From positions 1 through 10,089 of the forward strand of contig JAMCWS010000097.1 of the NCBI GenBank assembly GCA_023480605.1: a stretch of 10,089 nucleotides of DNA, given 5' to 3'. Within the stretch, counting starts at the first letter, position 1, and each line of letters opens with the position of its first letter. The translations under genes and the position numbers were made by a program. The notes beneath the pieces were generated by a model. The model made no database searches. It had not been told where the DNA came from and was given only the letters and a program-made list of their open reading frames with translations. This document shows, in pieces, positions 1 to 7,657 of the stretch. This DNA comes from a bacterium. GTDB taxonomy: Bacteria > Sumerlaeota > Sumerlaeia > MVZB01.

Positions 1-322
1 CGGGCGGATCGTCGACGAAATAGCGCGAAACGAAAAAGGAATCGGCGAATGTGCCGGTGGGCACCTGGTTCGATAACCCGCTGGCGTAGTCGAACGAAAA
101 GACGCACGGACCGGCCGCGAGCGGCACGATCTGGAACAGGAGGGAACCAGCCCCGCCGGCGCCATCGCTCAAGCGGGCGCTCCCGCCGTCCGTGTCGGCC
201 GCGCCCAGGGCCATCCAGCCGTCGAGTCCCGCGGCGAAGTCGCCATTGACCAGTCCGGCGCGGGCAGGCAATCCTCCCGTCAGCAGGACCAGCCAAACCA
301 ATAAAACGACTCTCCGCCTCAT
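1..322 (-). CDS. Secreted protein, N-terminal part (C-terminus outside the window)
   Basis: An open frame of 107 codons runs leftward off the window edge from an ATG at 322. Residues 1-22 form a clear Sec signal peptide: three arginines after Met, a hydrophobic core (VVLLVWLVLL), then PARA with likely cleavage after Ala22. The mature protein opens with LVNGDF...GLDGW, a start common in secreted jelly-roll or carbohydrate-binding-like domains and in PEP-CTERM proteins of planctomycete, verrucomicrobial and similar genomes. The rest is rich in Gly, Ala, Ser and Asp and looks beta-rich, with no visible catalytic motif. No good Shine-Dalgarno precedes the start; the best candidate is a weak GGA about 15 nt upstream. 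A promoter-like pair at 360-388 would give a leader of about 30 nt. A C-terminal PEP-CTERM or other sorting tag cannot be checked here. Signal peptide and gene reality are fairly sure; function is unknown. Confidence 0.75.
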   Translation of the reverse strand, partial: MRRRVVLLVWLVLLTGGLPARAGLVNGDFAAGLDGWMALGAADTDGGSARLSDGAGGAGSLLFQIVPLAAGPCVFSFDYASGLSNQVPTGTFADSFFVSRYFVDDPP

Positions 323-359
323 CGTCGGCTCTATCCGGTTCGATGGATCATGAAACACA

Positions 360-388
360 ATTACATCGGTATCCAAAACTGATAGCAA
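360..388 (-). promoter_or_regulatory. Candidate sigma70-type promoter for the secreted-protein gene
   Basis: Read on the minus strand, TTGCTA (388-383) is followed after 17 nt by TGTAAT (365-360). The -10 matches consensus at 5 of 6 positions and the -35 at 4 of 6. Transcription would start near 353, about 30 nt before the ATG at 322. This was found by eye in an AT-richer stretch, so it is a plausible but unproven promoter. Confidence 0.45.
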
Positions 389-414
389 GTTGCATGCCTT
401 GCATGACGATGCAA
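385..414. promoter_or_regulatory. TTGCAT repeat cluster overlapping and upstream of the -35
   Basis: TTGCATG occurs at 390-396 and again at 399-405, a 9-bp period, and the inverted form ATGCAA follows at 409-414. The small palindrome GCAAGTTGC (385-393) overlaps the -35 of the promoter at 360-388. Clustered direct and inverted copies beside a -35 element are what an activator or repressor site looks like, but no regulator is encoded nearby and I do not recognise the motif. Confidence 0.3.
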
Positions 415-757
415 ACAGGGATTGCACGGCCAGATAAGTCCAGCAAAATGAAACATAAATAGACCGGAACCTGCCGTGCGATGAAAATGCGATGAGAAAA
501 TGAGCAACTGACTGCAATATAGCGGCGCGGAATGTGAAATCGGTTTCTTGGCGCGGCCCGGCCCCCCTCAGTTGCGCCACGCCGGCACACGCCGGATACG
601 GGCGCCGGATCCGCGGCAGGATTCGCCATGGCGATATGAATGGAGATAAGGGGATACGCGGGATATACGGAAATGAAATTGGCGCGCGCCAGTTAATGAT
701 TATCCGGATGTCGAGACCATGGGTTGCGGCTTCGCCGCGCCGTATTCGTCCATGTAA
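415..757. other. Gene-free intergenic stretch
   Basis: No convincing gene is seen. Short frames here lack ribosome-binding sites and known motifs. The left half is AT-richer than the rest of the window and contains a near-tandem repeat of TGCGATGA (477-484 and 488-495, each followed by an A-run), plus a 7-bp inverted repeat, GCACGGC (424-430) and GCCGTGC (473-479), with a 42-nt loop. The right half turns GC-rich with repeated CGCCGG words. A small GCGGC-TTC-GCCGC hairpin lies at 725-737 without a T-run. Nothing here can be assigned a role. Confidence 0.4.
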
Positions 758-759
758 CG

Positions 760-794
760 AAAAAAGGCGGAAGATCCCCTGAGATCTTCCGCCT
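760..794 (-). terminator. Intrinsic terminator of the ABC/DUF4340 operon
   Basis: A perfect 12-bp stem is formed by 765-776 (AGGCGGAAGATC on the plus strand) and 783-794, with a 6-nt loop. Read on the minus strand the stem is followed at once by six T residues (765-760; the first T overlaps the last stem pair). It lies 27 nt past the stop codon of the last gene of the operon. This is a classic Rho-independent terminator and fixes the 3' end of the operon. Confidence 0.92.
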
Positions 795-821
795 CCGGCG
801 TGCTCGCCGTATCCGCCGGCC

Positions 822-2660
822 TTACGACTTGTCTTTGTCCTTGTCGGCCGCTTTGGTCATCTCGGCCGTGATGGCGTCGATGCTCCGCTTCAAGTCGTCC
901 GTCTGGAATTGATCCACCGTCATATAATCGCTCTTGCCGCGGCTGATATAGACATTGGTGGCTTCGATGCCGCCCTGACCGAGCCAGGCCAGTTGTTTGC
1001 CCTGATCGTCGTAAACGGCGATCTGGCGCGGGGGCGATTCCAGGTTCATCGTTTTAATCAGCGTGGCATCCTGGCTGGTCTTCGGGTCGAGTTTGCGTTT
1101 CCAGTTGAGGGCCATCACCTTGTAGAGCATTGACGAGATTTTCGGCCCCTCGATCTGGTATTCCTTGTCGCTGCCCTGGGCTTTGGCGGTCCAACTCTGC
1201 CCTTTCTTGACGAATGTGATCGTCCGTCCGTTTTCGGTCAGTTCGATTTTATGGGCCAGGTCGATGTCGAACCGGTAAACGGCTTTGTCCTCCAGATCGG
1301 TCGGCGTCACAATGAACTTGCCCGGCACGGTCCAGTCGATCCCGTAGGTCTGGCCCGTGTTCATCTGGCGGGCGTAAACGTAGTTCTCGGTGGGGGCTTT
1401 CTCGCCCGTCATCAGCGTCTCGGTCGTGCGGCCATCCTTGCTGGCGACCGTCAGAACCAGCGTGGGTTTGTTGAAGCCCATCTGGGCGTCGATGGGCGGC
1501 GTCGTGATGAATTTGACCGCCTTCATCTCCGTCAGGTCGCGGATCTTCTGGTCCACCGTCAACTGATCCAGGGCCGTACGGTCGTCGCCGGCAAAGCGCC
1601 ACTGCCCGGCCGCGTCGCGGGTGAGCCGGATGACGTTGCCCTTGACGTTGAGGATCGCCGTGCCGACTTGGTCGGGTTTAAGCGTGAAAAGCGCCTTGTC
1701 GCGCAGGTCGTCGTACGAGGGCCGCATCTTGCCGTAATCCTCGGCCTTGACCTGGAAAACCGTGTGGCCGCCCTCCTGCATGGCATAACGCGCCTTGGCG
1801 TCGCTCGTCGGGGCATCGCCGATGAGGAGCGTCCATTCGCGCCCCTTGGGTTCCGTCGTGGCCGTGTCGCCGGTCTTGGCGACGTAGAAGGCGCCCTTCC
1901 ACGCCGGCTTGGCCAGGCCGTATCGGGCCAGGTCGAGCGTGGCGGTGTCGATGAAGTCGCTGGCGCGGCTGTTATAGATGGTGCGAAGAAGTTCGCCGAT
2001 GTTCTGGTCGTCGGCGGGGCCCTCGCTGGGCAGCAGCATTTTCCAGTGGTCGTTTTTCTTCTGGGCCTTTAAAATCTGGCCGCCGTAAGTCAGCGTCATC
2101 GTCGTCGCTTCGGTCAGGTCGGCCGGCAGAAGGCGCTTGTCGCGCAGGTCGGTCACCGTCTTGGTCAACTCGGTCTGAAGGGCCGCGGGCACGACGAACA
2201 CGTTTTTGCCCCCGGCCTCGCGCGTATAGACCTGGGCGTCGTCGGGTGTTTTGGCGCCCAGTTCGATCTTATCACTGTATTTTTTGCCCGCGGCCTCGAT
2301 CTGGGCCGTGAGCCGGGGCTTGGCCAGGCCGTAATCGCCCAGCTTACCCTCGGCCACTTCGAAGGGATTCTCTTTCTTGGTCTGATCGATCTGGCTCAAC
2401 AGGCCCTCGACGGCTGATTTGTCGGCCAGAGCCTTGACGGGTTCGACGATTTGCCACTCGTCGTTTTCCCTGGCGAGTTTGAGCGTCTTGCCCTCGTTCG
2501 TGACCGAGATCGCGGTCAGGTCTTCGCGGTGGGGAGTCACCAGGCGGCTTTCGGCTTCCTTGCGCGTCTGCTGCTTCAAAAGACGATTCTGATCCCACAG
2601 GTAATATCCGAGGATGGCCATGAAGACGATGGCGATGATGAGCGTTTTCTTGACGTTCAT
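822..2660 (-). CDS. DUF4340 domain protein with four tandem repeats
   Basis: The product is 612 residues. The start at 2660 is chosen because GGTGGAG (2669-2675) sits 8 nt upstream; an in-frame ATG at 2702 lies in a GC hairpin and lacks such a site. Residues 5-22 are one membrane anchor (TLIIAIVFMAILGYYLW), so the bulk probably lies outside the cytoplasm. It matches the DUF4340 family (PF14238). Four related units can be read, each beginning with DL/V..I.L...G..I.L......W and holding a YGLAKP-like motif: YGLAKP at 110-115 and 247-252, MGFNKP at 394-399, MNLESP at 538-543. Junctions carry DLRDK or DLEDK (171, 318, 455). The C-terminus is Lys/Asp-rich. DUF4340 genes commonly sit beside GldG-type ABC genes, as here, so it is probably an extracytoplasmic accessory subunit of that transporter. 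Biochemical function is unknown. It is the last gene of the operon, 136 nt after its neighbour. Confidence 0.88.
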   Translation of the reverse strand: MNVKKTLIIAIVFMAILGYYLWDQNRLLKQQTRKEAESRLVTPHREDLTAISVTNEGKTLKLARENDEWQIVEPVKALADKSAVEGLLSQIDQTKKENPFEVAEGKLGDYGLAKPRLTAQIEAAGKKYSDKIELGAKTPDDAQVYTREAGGKNVFVVPAALQTELTKTVTDLRDKRLLPADLTEATTMTLTYGGQILKAQKKNDHWKMLLPSEGPADDQNIGELLRTIYNSRASDFIDTATLDLARYGLAKPAWKGAFYVAKTGDTATTEPKGREWTLLIGDAPTSDAKARYAMQEGGHTVFQVKAEDYGKMRPSYDDLRDKALFTLKPDQVGTAILNVKGNVIRLTRDAAGQWRFAGDDRTALDQLTVDQKIRDLTEMKAVKFITTPPIDAQMGFNKPTLVLTVASKDGRTTETLMTGEKAPTENYVYARQMNTGQTYGIDWTVPGKFIVTPTDLEDKAVYRFDIDLAHKIELTENGRTITFVKKGQSWTAKAQGSDKEYQIEGPKISSMLYKVMALNWKRKLDPKTSQDATLIKTMNLESPPRQIAVYDDQGKQLAWLGQGGIEATNVYISRGKSDYMTVDQFQTDDLKRSIDAITAEMTKAADKDKDKS

Positions 2661-2692
2661 TGCACTGGCTCCACCAGTTGTATTTTGCGCGG

Positions 2693-2775
2693 CGGCGCGC
2701 ACGCGCCGGGCGGAACCGATCGCCGGCCGCCCGCCTGTTGCAGTCGAGGGGGGACGGCCGGCGCCGGCCGCCCCC
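2693..2775. repeat. GC hairpins in the spacer between the GldG-like and DUF4340 genes
   Basis: Two strong inverted repeats fill the 136-nt spacer. The first is CGGCGC-GCAC-GCGCCG at 2693-2708. The second is a perfect 16-bp palindrome at 2755-2770 (CGGCCGGCGCCGGCCG), extended after one A/C mismatch by GGGG (2750-2753) and CCCC (2772-2775). Neither is followed by a T-run on the minus strand, so they are not intrinsic terminators. In the operon mRNA they could set message stability or uncouple expression of the DUF4340 gene from the upstream three genes. Confidence 0.55.
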
Positions 2776-2796
2776 GGGGTAATCAGGGAATCGCGG

Positions 2797-4413
2797 TCAC
2801 GTCCGCCGGCGCAAGAGCGAATAGCTGATGCCGCCGAAAAAAAGTAGCGCCGGGATCGCCACGACCGTGAACACGAAGATCAGGCGCAACTGGGCGCCGG
2901 TCAAGATGATGGGCGTGCCTTCGAGTTGCCGCGGGGGCACCGCGATCATGTCTTCCTGCTGCGTCAGCCAGTTGACCGTGTCGAGCATCAGCTCGACGGC
3001 CATCTGGTGCGTCCCCAGGAAGCCGTTCTCGATCAGGTCGTTCGAGCCGTAAACCACCAGCCGCATCATGTCCTTCTGCGGCGGCGAGGGCATGCCGGCC
3101 GGCATCTGCGGCGGCGGCAGCGAGCTGACCGAAGCGCCCAGGATCTGCGGGCCTTCGTTCATCGGTTTGACCGGCTCGTTGTTGTAAACCGCCTGCAAAG
3201 CGACCGACATCGACTGGGGGCTGGACTTGACCAGCGCCTTGAATTCGTATTCGCTCGGCACCTCGCCCTGGCGCAGCGGCCGGGTAAACGAAAGCGGATA
3301 ACGCTGGCCGCGGGCGCTCAGGTCCCTCGTGATCGGGCTCGTTTCGTCGTAGGTGTAGATCATCGGCTGGTAGGGCTCAAGCATGAGCTGTTTGCTGAAC
3401 AGGTCGAGCACCAGTTCATCGGGAGCGTCGACGCCAAAATCCGCCAGCAGCTTCTTGATGTTGGGCATCGGCGGCACGGTCCGCGCCGCCGGCGGGCCGA
3501 ACATTACCAACATCTTGCCGTTGGCCTTGAGGTAGGCTTCCAGTTGCTTGGTCTCGCTGTCGAACAGGTCGCTCTGCGGACCCGCGACGACGATCATCGC
3601 CGCGTCCTTCGGGACGAAGCCCGTCTGGGCCAGGTCCAACGGAGCGGTCTCGAAGCCGCGCTCGGTCAGGAACTCCCGGAAGGCCGACAGCGACGCCTTG
3701 GGCCGCTGGTTGCGCTCGGATGGGGGCTCGGGAGCCTCGTAGGCGATCTCGCCGTGGCCACCGAGGAAGCAGATTTTCAATTTCCTGTCACGGGTCACTT
3801 CGATAATCGCGTTGGTCAGGACGTTTTCGTAGTTGCCGGCGAGTTCGGCGATGTTGAGCCGCTTGCTGTTCTCGCCCGACTTGATGAAAATATCGCCGTT
3901 GCGGACGGTTCCCTCGGTGGCCACCATGCGCGCCGCCATCGGTTCTTTTATGGCGTTATGATACTGCCAACCGAGTTCCTTGGTTTCGCCGTTGTATAAA
4001 TTCTCAATATCTTTGAAGGGGGCCGGGTTGTCGGTGAAAATGATGATGCTGACCTTCTTCTTGAGCTGGCGCAAATACTTGGTGGTTTGGTCCGACAGGC
4101 TGAACAGCTTTTCCTTGGTCAGATCGACCTTCTGCGCATACTGCTTGACGAACAGGTAGCCGATCACGCATATCCCCAGCACCAGCACCGAGTAGACGAA
4201 GACGTGCAGGTAATACTTGAGGTTGGCCACCTCCGCCTTGACGAACAGCGTCAGGAACAGGGCGATGCCCACGCCGCACAACGTATAGGAGGTGGGGTCG
4301 AACCGCGCCTGCCGGACGGCCCAGAAGAATCCCCCCAGCAGGCAGAGCACGCCGACGACGGGCAGCATGCGAAACACGACTTTGATCGAATTCGTGGACT
4401 TGTTGATTGCCAT
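2797..4413 (-). CDS. GldG-type ABC transporter auxiliary protein
   Basis: This 538-residue protein matches the ABC_transp_aux/GldG family (PF09822), the auxiliary component of the transport system linked to gliding in Bacteroidota. Three hydrophobic segments lie at about 13-33, 43-60 and 70-88. They are followed by KVDLTKEKLFSLSDQT (95-110), the family's typical entry into the extracytoplasmic domain. The domain carries KLKICFLGGHGE (211-222), a recognised family motif, and a Pro-rich stretch near 225-240. A fourth membrane segment lies at about 509-531 and ends in a positive tail (LLRRRT). The ATG at 4413 is preceded by GGAGG (4423-4427) lying inside the upstream permease gene, whose stop is 3 nt before this start, so translation is probably coupled. 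It is likely a membrane partner of the permease and ATPase upstream. Substrate is unknown. In some bacteria this domain is fused to the permease; here the two are separate genes. Confidence 0.88.
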   Translation of the reverse strand: MAINKSTNSIKVVFRMLPVVGVLCLLGGFFWAVRQARFDPTSYTLCGVGIALFLTLFVKAEVANLKYYLHVFVYSVLVLGICVIGYLFVKQYAQKVDLTKEKLFSLSDQTTKYLRQLKKKVSIIIFTDNPAPFKDIENLYNGETKELGWQYHNAIKEPMAARMVATEGTVRNGDIFIKSGENSKRLNIAELAGNYENVLTNAIIEVTRDRKLKICFLGGHGEIAYEAPEPPSERNQRPKASLSAFREFLTERGFETAPLDLAQTGFVPKDAAMIVVAGPQSDLFDSETKQLEAYLKANGKMLVMFGPPAARTVPPMPNIKKLLADFGVDAPDELVLDLFSKQLMLEPYQPMIYTYDETSPITRDLSARGQRYPLSFTRPLRQGEVPSEYEFKALVKSSPQSMSVALQAVYNNEPVKPMNEGPQILGASVSSLPPPQMPAGMPSPPQKDMMRLVVYGSNDLIENGFLGTHQMAVELMLDTVNWLTQQEDMIAVPPRQLEGTPIILTGAQLRLIFVFTVVAIPALLFFGGISYSLLRRRT

Positions 4414-4416
4414 GGA

Positions 4417-5211
4417 TCAAATCCTCCAGCGCCGCGCGTCAAGCGTTTTGCTCGCGATAAACAGGAACAAGAACGAGGCCAAAATATAGAAGGCGAAGTC
4501 TTTCAGCATCAACACGCCCCGGATGAAATTCTCGGTGTGTTCGCCGGCGGAAAACTCCGTCAGGATCTCGCGAACCTTGGGGTATTTTTCCATCTGGAAG
4601 ACCCCCAGCACGTTCCACAGGATCAGGCCGATCAGCGTAACGATGCCGGCCGAGATCTGATTTTCCGTGAACGAACTGGCCATGACGCCGAAGGCGGAGT
4701 AGGCCGAGAAAATCAACAGCAGGGCGATCCAGCAGGAAACCACGATCGGCCACTCGGGCGCCGCGCCGTTGGCCCGCCCCATCCACCACGCGATGAGCGG
4801 ATAAACGCCCGAAAGGATGACGATCACCAGCCCGACGGTCACCAGCGCGAGGTATTTGCCCATCAGGATCGCCCAGTCGCCCAGCGGGCAGGTCACCAGC
4901 AACTCGAACGTGCCGCGGTTTTTTTCTTCGGCCACCAGTCGCATCGACAGCATCGGGATGGTGAACATCACCAGCGAAGTGAGGATCTGGAAGGTCTGGC
5001 GGATGACGAAGTCGGTGACGTTGGGCGCCTGGTTGGTCTGCCCGAACATCGATTGCTGCCCGGCGCTGGCCGATAGGCTGCTGAAGACCGTCATCAGGTC
5101 CTGATAGATCAGGCTCACGATCAGGAAAAACAGGGCCAGCACGACATAGGTACTCGGCGACTGGAAGTAGGTTTTGACTTCCCGTTTATAAACAGGCCAG
5201 AAGTTAAGCAT
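4417..5211 (-). CDS. ABC-2 type permease (GldF-like)
   Basis: This 264-residue integral membrane protein has about six helices (near 22-40, 72-94, 116-140, 156-180, 186-207 and 238-256). Residues 95-110, EEKNRGTFELLVTCPL, followed by LMGKY (116-120), are the conserved cytoplasmic signature of GldF/NosY-like ABC-2 permeases, expected to contact the ATPase. The N-terminus (VYKREVKTYFQSPSTYV) is also typical of the family. The start at 5211 has GGGAGG (5221-5226) upstream, within the end of the ATPase gene, and the gap to the ATPase stop is 1 nt. It would form the membrane channel of the complex with the ATPase and the GldG-like protein. Length is usual for the family. The transported substrate cannot be read from the sequence. 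Confidence 0.9.
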   Translation of the reverse strand: MLNFWPVYKREVKTYFQSPSTYVVLALFFLIVSLIYQDLMTVFSSLSASAGQQSMFGQTNQAPNVTDFVIRQTFQILTSLVMFTIPMLSMRLVAEEKNRGTFELLVTCPLGDWAILMGKYLALVTVGLVIVILSGVYPLIAWWMGRANGAAPEWPIVVSCWIALLLIFSAYSAFGVMASSFTENQISAGIVTLIGLILWNVLGVFQMEKYPKVREILTEFSAGEHTENFIRGVLMLKDFAFYILASFLFLFIASKTLDARRWRI

Positions 5212-5212
5212 C

Positions 5213-6244
<1,032 letters not shown>

Positions 6245-6284
6245 TGGGCTGCACCTCCTTCTGCTGAATGATGCGTTGGCGTTG

Positions 6285-6305
6285 CGCCGCGCCGGGGGCG
6301 CGGCG
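6285..6305 (-). other. Hairpin in the 5' leader of the ABC operon
   Basis: CGCCGCGCC (6285-6293) and GGCGCGGCG (6297-6305) form a perfect 9-bp stem with a 3-nt loop. It lies in the predicted leader, about 40 nt upstream of the ATPase start and clear of its ribosome-binding site. No T-run follows on either strand, so it is not a terminator. A stability or processing role is possible. Confidence 0.45.
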
Positions 6306-6367
6306 GGCCCCAAAATTCGTTGTGATCGGCGAAGGCAGGCATACCGCGCCGATTGGGCGGAAATTCG

Positions 6368-6420
6368 ATTAATAATGAAAGTTGACGCGAAGTCAAGACG
6401 GATGCGGCATTTTTTATTTT
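6368..6420 (-). promoter_or_regulatory. Candidate sigma70 promoter of the ABC operon, with A-tract upstream
   Basis: On the minus strand TTGACT (6396-6391) is followed by TATTAAT (6374-6368). TATTAA gives 16-nt spacing and ATTAAT 17-nt; each matches TATAAT at 4 of 6 positions, and the -35 matches at 5 of 6. An A-rich block at 6420-6410 (AAAATAAAAAA on the minus strand) lies near -50 to -60, where an UP element would sit. The predicted start near 6361 gives a leader of about 115 nt before the ATPase ATG. This is the best promoter candidate in the window. Confidence 0.6.
6382..6396. promoter_or_regulatory. TTGAC-N5-GTCAA inverted repeat over the -35 (possible operator)
   Basis: A perfect 5-bp inverted repeat with a 5-nt centre coincides with the -35 hexamer of the ABC promoter and the base pairs just inside it. 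A dimeric repressor bound here would block RNA polymerase. Part of the symmetry comes from the -35 itself, so the site may be chance. Confidence 0.28.
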
Positions 6421-6833
6421 ACGCTGTCGTGGGTGGGTCGGCGTCGGCATGGATTCGAGGGCTTTGGCGTTGGCTGTGTTGATATTGTGTGACGGATGTA
6501 GGGTGGCATAAAAAAGCCTGCCTCCGCCCTTGCGGGTTTGAAAGCAAAGTTTGTTCCCATCCGGCACCTCTTTCGACCCGAATCGCCGGGCCGGTCACCG
6601 CCGCTCTTCCGCCGTTCCAACACTAACATCAATTACGGCAACGTTTTATATCGATGCGGGTCGATCCTTGTTCCGTGCCCGGCCGAAAGCGCGCTGTTGG
6701 AGTCGGTGCGTGCGGAATCGGTCCCGCCCGACCCACTCGGACGAACAGCCGCGCCATTCTGTCGCGCGGATTGAGACAAAGTTGAGCCAAAAAAGATGGC
6801 CCCCGACCGGAGCCGGCGGCGACCCGTGGCGAT
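6421..6833. other. Gene-free intergenic stretch between the divergent operons
   Basis: No gene is supported. Plus-strand frames starting at 6538 and 6551 have no ribosome-binding site or family likeness. A minus-strand frame crossing this stretch continues antisense through mraZ and is a shadow. A T-run on the minus strand at about 6513-6508 lies beside a short GC-rich stretch, but only a mismatched 4-5 bp stem can be drawn, too weak to call a terminator. Word usage includes several CCGACCC and TCGGTCCC copies like those of the 9-bp array that follows. Confidence 0.4.
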
Positions 6834-6923
6834 GAGACCGGTGGGACCGAGGGGACCTATGCGACCGACCCTAATCGTCCGACCCGACCCATCGGTCCCA
6901 TTCGATTCATTCGCCCCATTCGC
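6834..6923. repeat. Ten-unit degenerate 9-bp tandem array with internal inversion
   Basis: The stretch divides into ten consecutive 9-bp units with no insertion. Every unit has A at its fourth base. The first four read GAGACCGGT, GGGACCGAG, GGGACCTAT, GCGACCGAC. After a transition unit CCTAATCGT, the later ones read CCGACCCGA, CCCATCGGT, CCCATTCGA, TTCATTCGC, CCCATTCGC. The second half resembles the complement of the first, so the array is also an imperfect palindrome; TGGGACCGA (6842-6850) pairs exactly with TCGGTCCCA (6892-6900). The phase breaks on both sides. It lies directly upstream of the mraZ promoter region and is not in a supported gene. It could bind a protein in repeated copies, fold as RNA or DNA, or be a slipped-strand relic. 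Confidence 0.65.
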
Positions 6924-6924
6924 T

Positions 6925-6952
6925 TTCACCCAAGCCAGGGCGGCCGTAAAAT
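6925..6952 (+). promoter_or_regulatory. Candidate promoter for the mraZ (dcw) operon
   Basis: TTCACC (6925-6930) and TAAAAT (6947-6952) are separated by 16 nt; the -10 matches 5 of 6 consensus positions and the -35 matches 4 of 6. Transcription would start near 6959, just before the GTGGG repeats, placing those in the early transcribed region. The alternative TTGAAA at 6968 has no acceptable -10 partner. Confidence 0.38.
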
Positions 6953-6975
6953 AGTAAAAAAATGATCTTGAAAAT

Positions 6976-7003
6976 TGTGGGGAATTGTGGGACAACATCC
7001 CAC
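6976..7003 (+). promoter_or_regulatory. MraZ-box-like operator
   Basis: TGTGGGG (6976-6982) and TGTGGGA (6986-6992) are direct repeats with exact 10-bp spacing; an inverted copy TCCCAC (6998-7003) completes a GTGGGA-N5-TCCCAC inverted repeat. E. coli MraZ is known to bind TGGGN direct repeats separated by 5 bp upstream of its own gene, the same word and the same period. Position about 110 bp before the mraZ start fits autoregulation. Two direct copies plus an inverted one, rather than three direct copies, is the difference from the E. coli site. Confidence 0.7.
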
Positions 7004-7109
7004 GAACGCGGATTTCAGTGGTGAAAGCGGCGGGTATTTTGGAGTTTATGGCCGAAGCCGGGGGGACGATTTGGGTACCGCGAGCACCCGGGCGGAATCG
7101 GGACGAATC

Positions 7110-7625
7110 ATGCAGCAGGTCTTTCTGGGCAACGAACAGATGACGCTGGACGACAAGGGCCGGGTGGGCATCCCCGCGCGGTTCATGAGCGTCTTGCGCG
7201 CCATTTGCCCCGATCAGGCCGACACGTTGGGCGTCATGATCACCCCCGACCGCTCGATCAAGCTCATGCCCGCCCCGTATTTCGCCCGGGAAATCGAGCG
7301 CTGGCAGGCCCTCAACGACCAGGTTGATGAGGAGCGGATGGTGCTGAATCTTTCGACCTCGATGGCCGAGTTGCTGGCGCTCGATAAACAGAATCGGATA
7401 AAACTTAACCCGTTGATGCAGGAGGTATGCCAGCTCGACCGCCAGGTGGTGATCGTCGGCAACCTCGGGTACATGCAATTGTTCGCCTTGAAGGTCTGGC
7501 GCGAAATGTTCGAGCGCGGCCTGCCCCAATGGGGCGCGGCCTCGACCCGCGTGGCCCGCAAGGACGAACCCAAGGCCCCCGTCCAATACGTGATCAACGC
7601 CGGCGGGGGGGAACCGACCCGGTAA
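7110..7625 (+). CDS. mraZ: Transcriptional regulator MraZ
   Basis: This 171-residue product is MraZ (PF02381), the DNA-binding protein that opens dcw clusters and controls their promoter. The two SpoVT/AbrB-like halves each carry the DxxxR motif: D14-DKGR-18 followed by VGIPARF, and D92-KQNR-96 followed by IKLNPLM. The second is divergent from the usual GRI.IP. The start MQQVFLG aligns with the family's usual N-terminus; the frame stays open upstream to 6975, but that part overlaps the operator and has no ATG. The Shine-Dalgarno is weak (GGGA at 7100-7103, 6 nt spacing). The protein is about 20-25 residues longer than usual MraZ because of a tail rich in Ala, Pro and Gly. It is followed after 32 nt by rsmH, the standard order. 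The GTGGG repeats upstream are its likely target. Confidence 0.93.
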   Translation: MQQVFLGNEQMTLDDKGRVGIPARFMSVLRAICPDQADTLGVMITPDRSIKLMPAPYFAREIERWQALNDQVDEERMVLNLSTSMAELLALDKQNRIKLNPLMQEVCQLDRQVVIVGNLGYMQLFALKVWREMFERGLPQWGAASTRVARKDEPKAPVQYVINAGGGEPTR

Positions 7626-7657
7626 ACGCTGCCTCGCCAGCAGGAGGCCGGGTTGCC

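Noticed and set aside
1..322. Calling the first gene a PEP-CTERM protein
   Set aside because: The N-terminal style fits, but the diagnostic C-terminal sorting signal is outside the window.
6500..6540. Possible minus-strand terminator (T-run near 6513-6508)
   Set aside because: Only a 4-5 bp stem with a mismatch can be drawn before the T-run, and no minus-strand gene ends here.
6834..6923. Collagen-like Gly-X-Y protein on the minus strand
   Set aside because: One minus frame reads GRIGPLGPTG, but that is a by-product of the 9-bp DNA period. It has no start, no ribosome-binding site and continues antisense into mraZ.
6968..6996. TTGAAA as the -35 of the mraZ promoter
   Set aside because: At 16-18 nt spacing the -10 candidates (GGACAA, GACAAC, ACAACA) are poor. 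The pair at 6925-6952 is better.
7048..7143. A 31-codon frame beginning at an ATG in the mraZ leader and overlapping the mraZ start
   Set aside because: GGAG lies only 3 nt before the ATG, too close for good initiation, and the peptide has no recognisable features. A role as a leader peptide cannot be excluded but is not supported.
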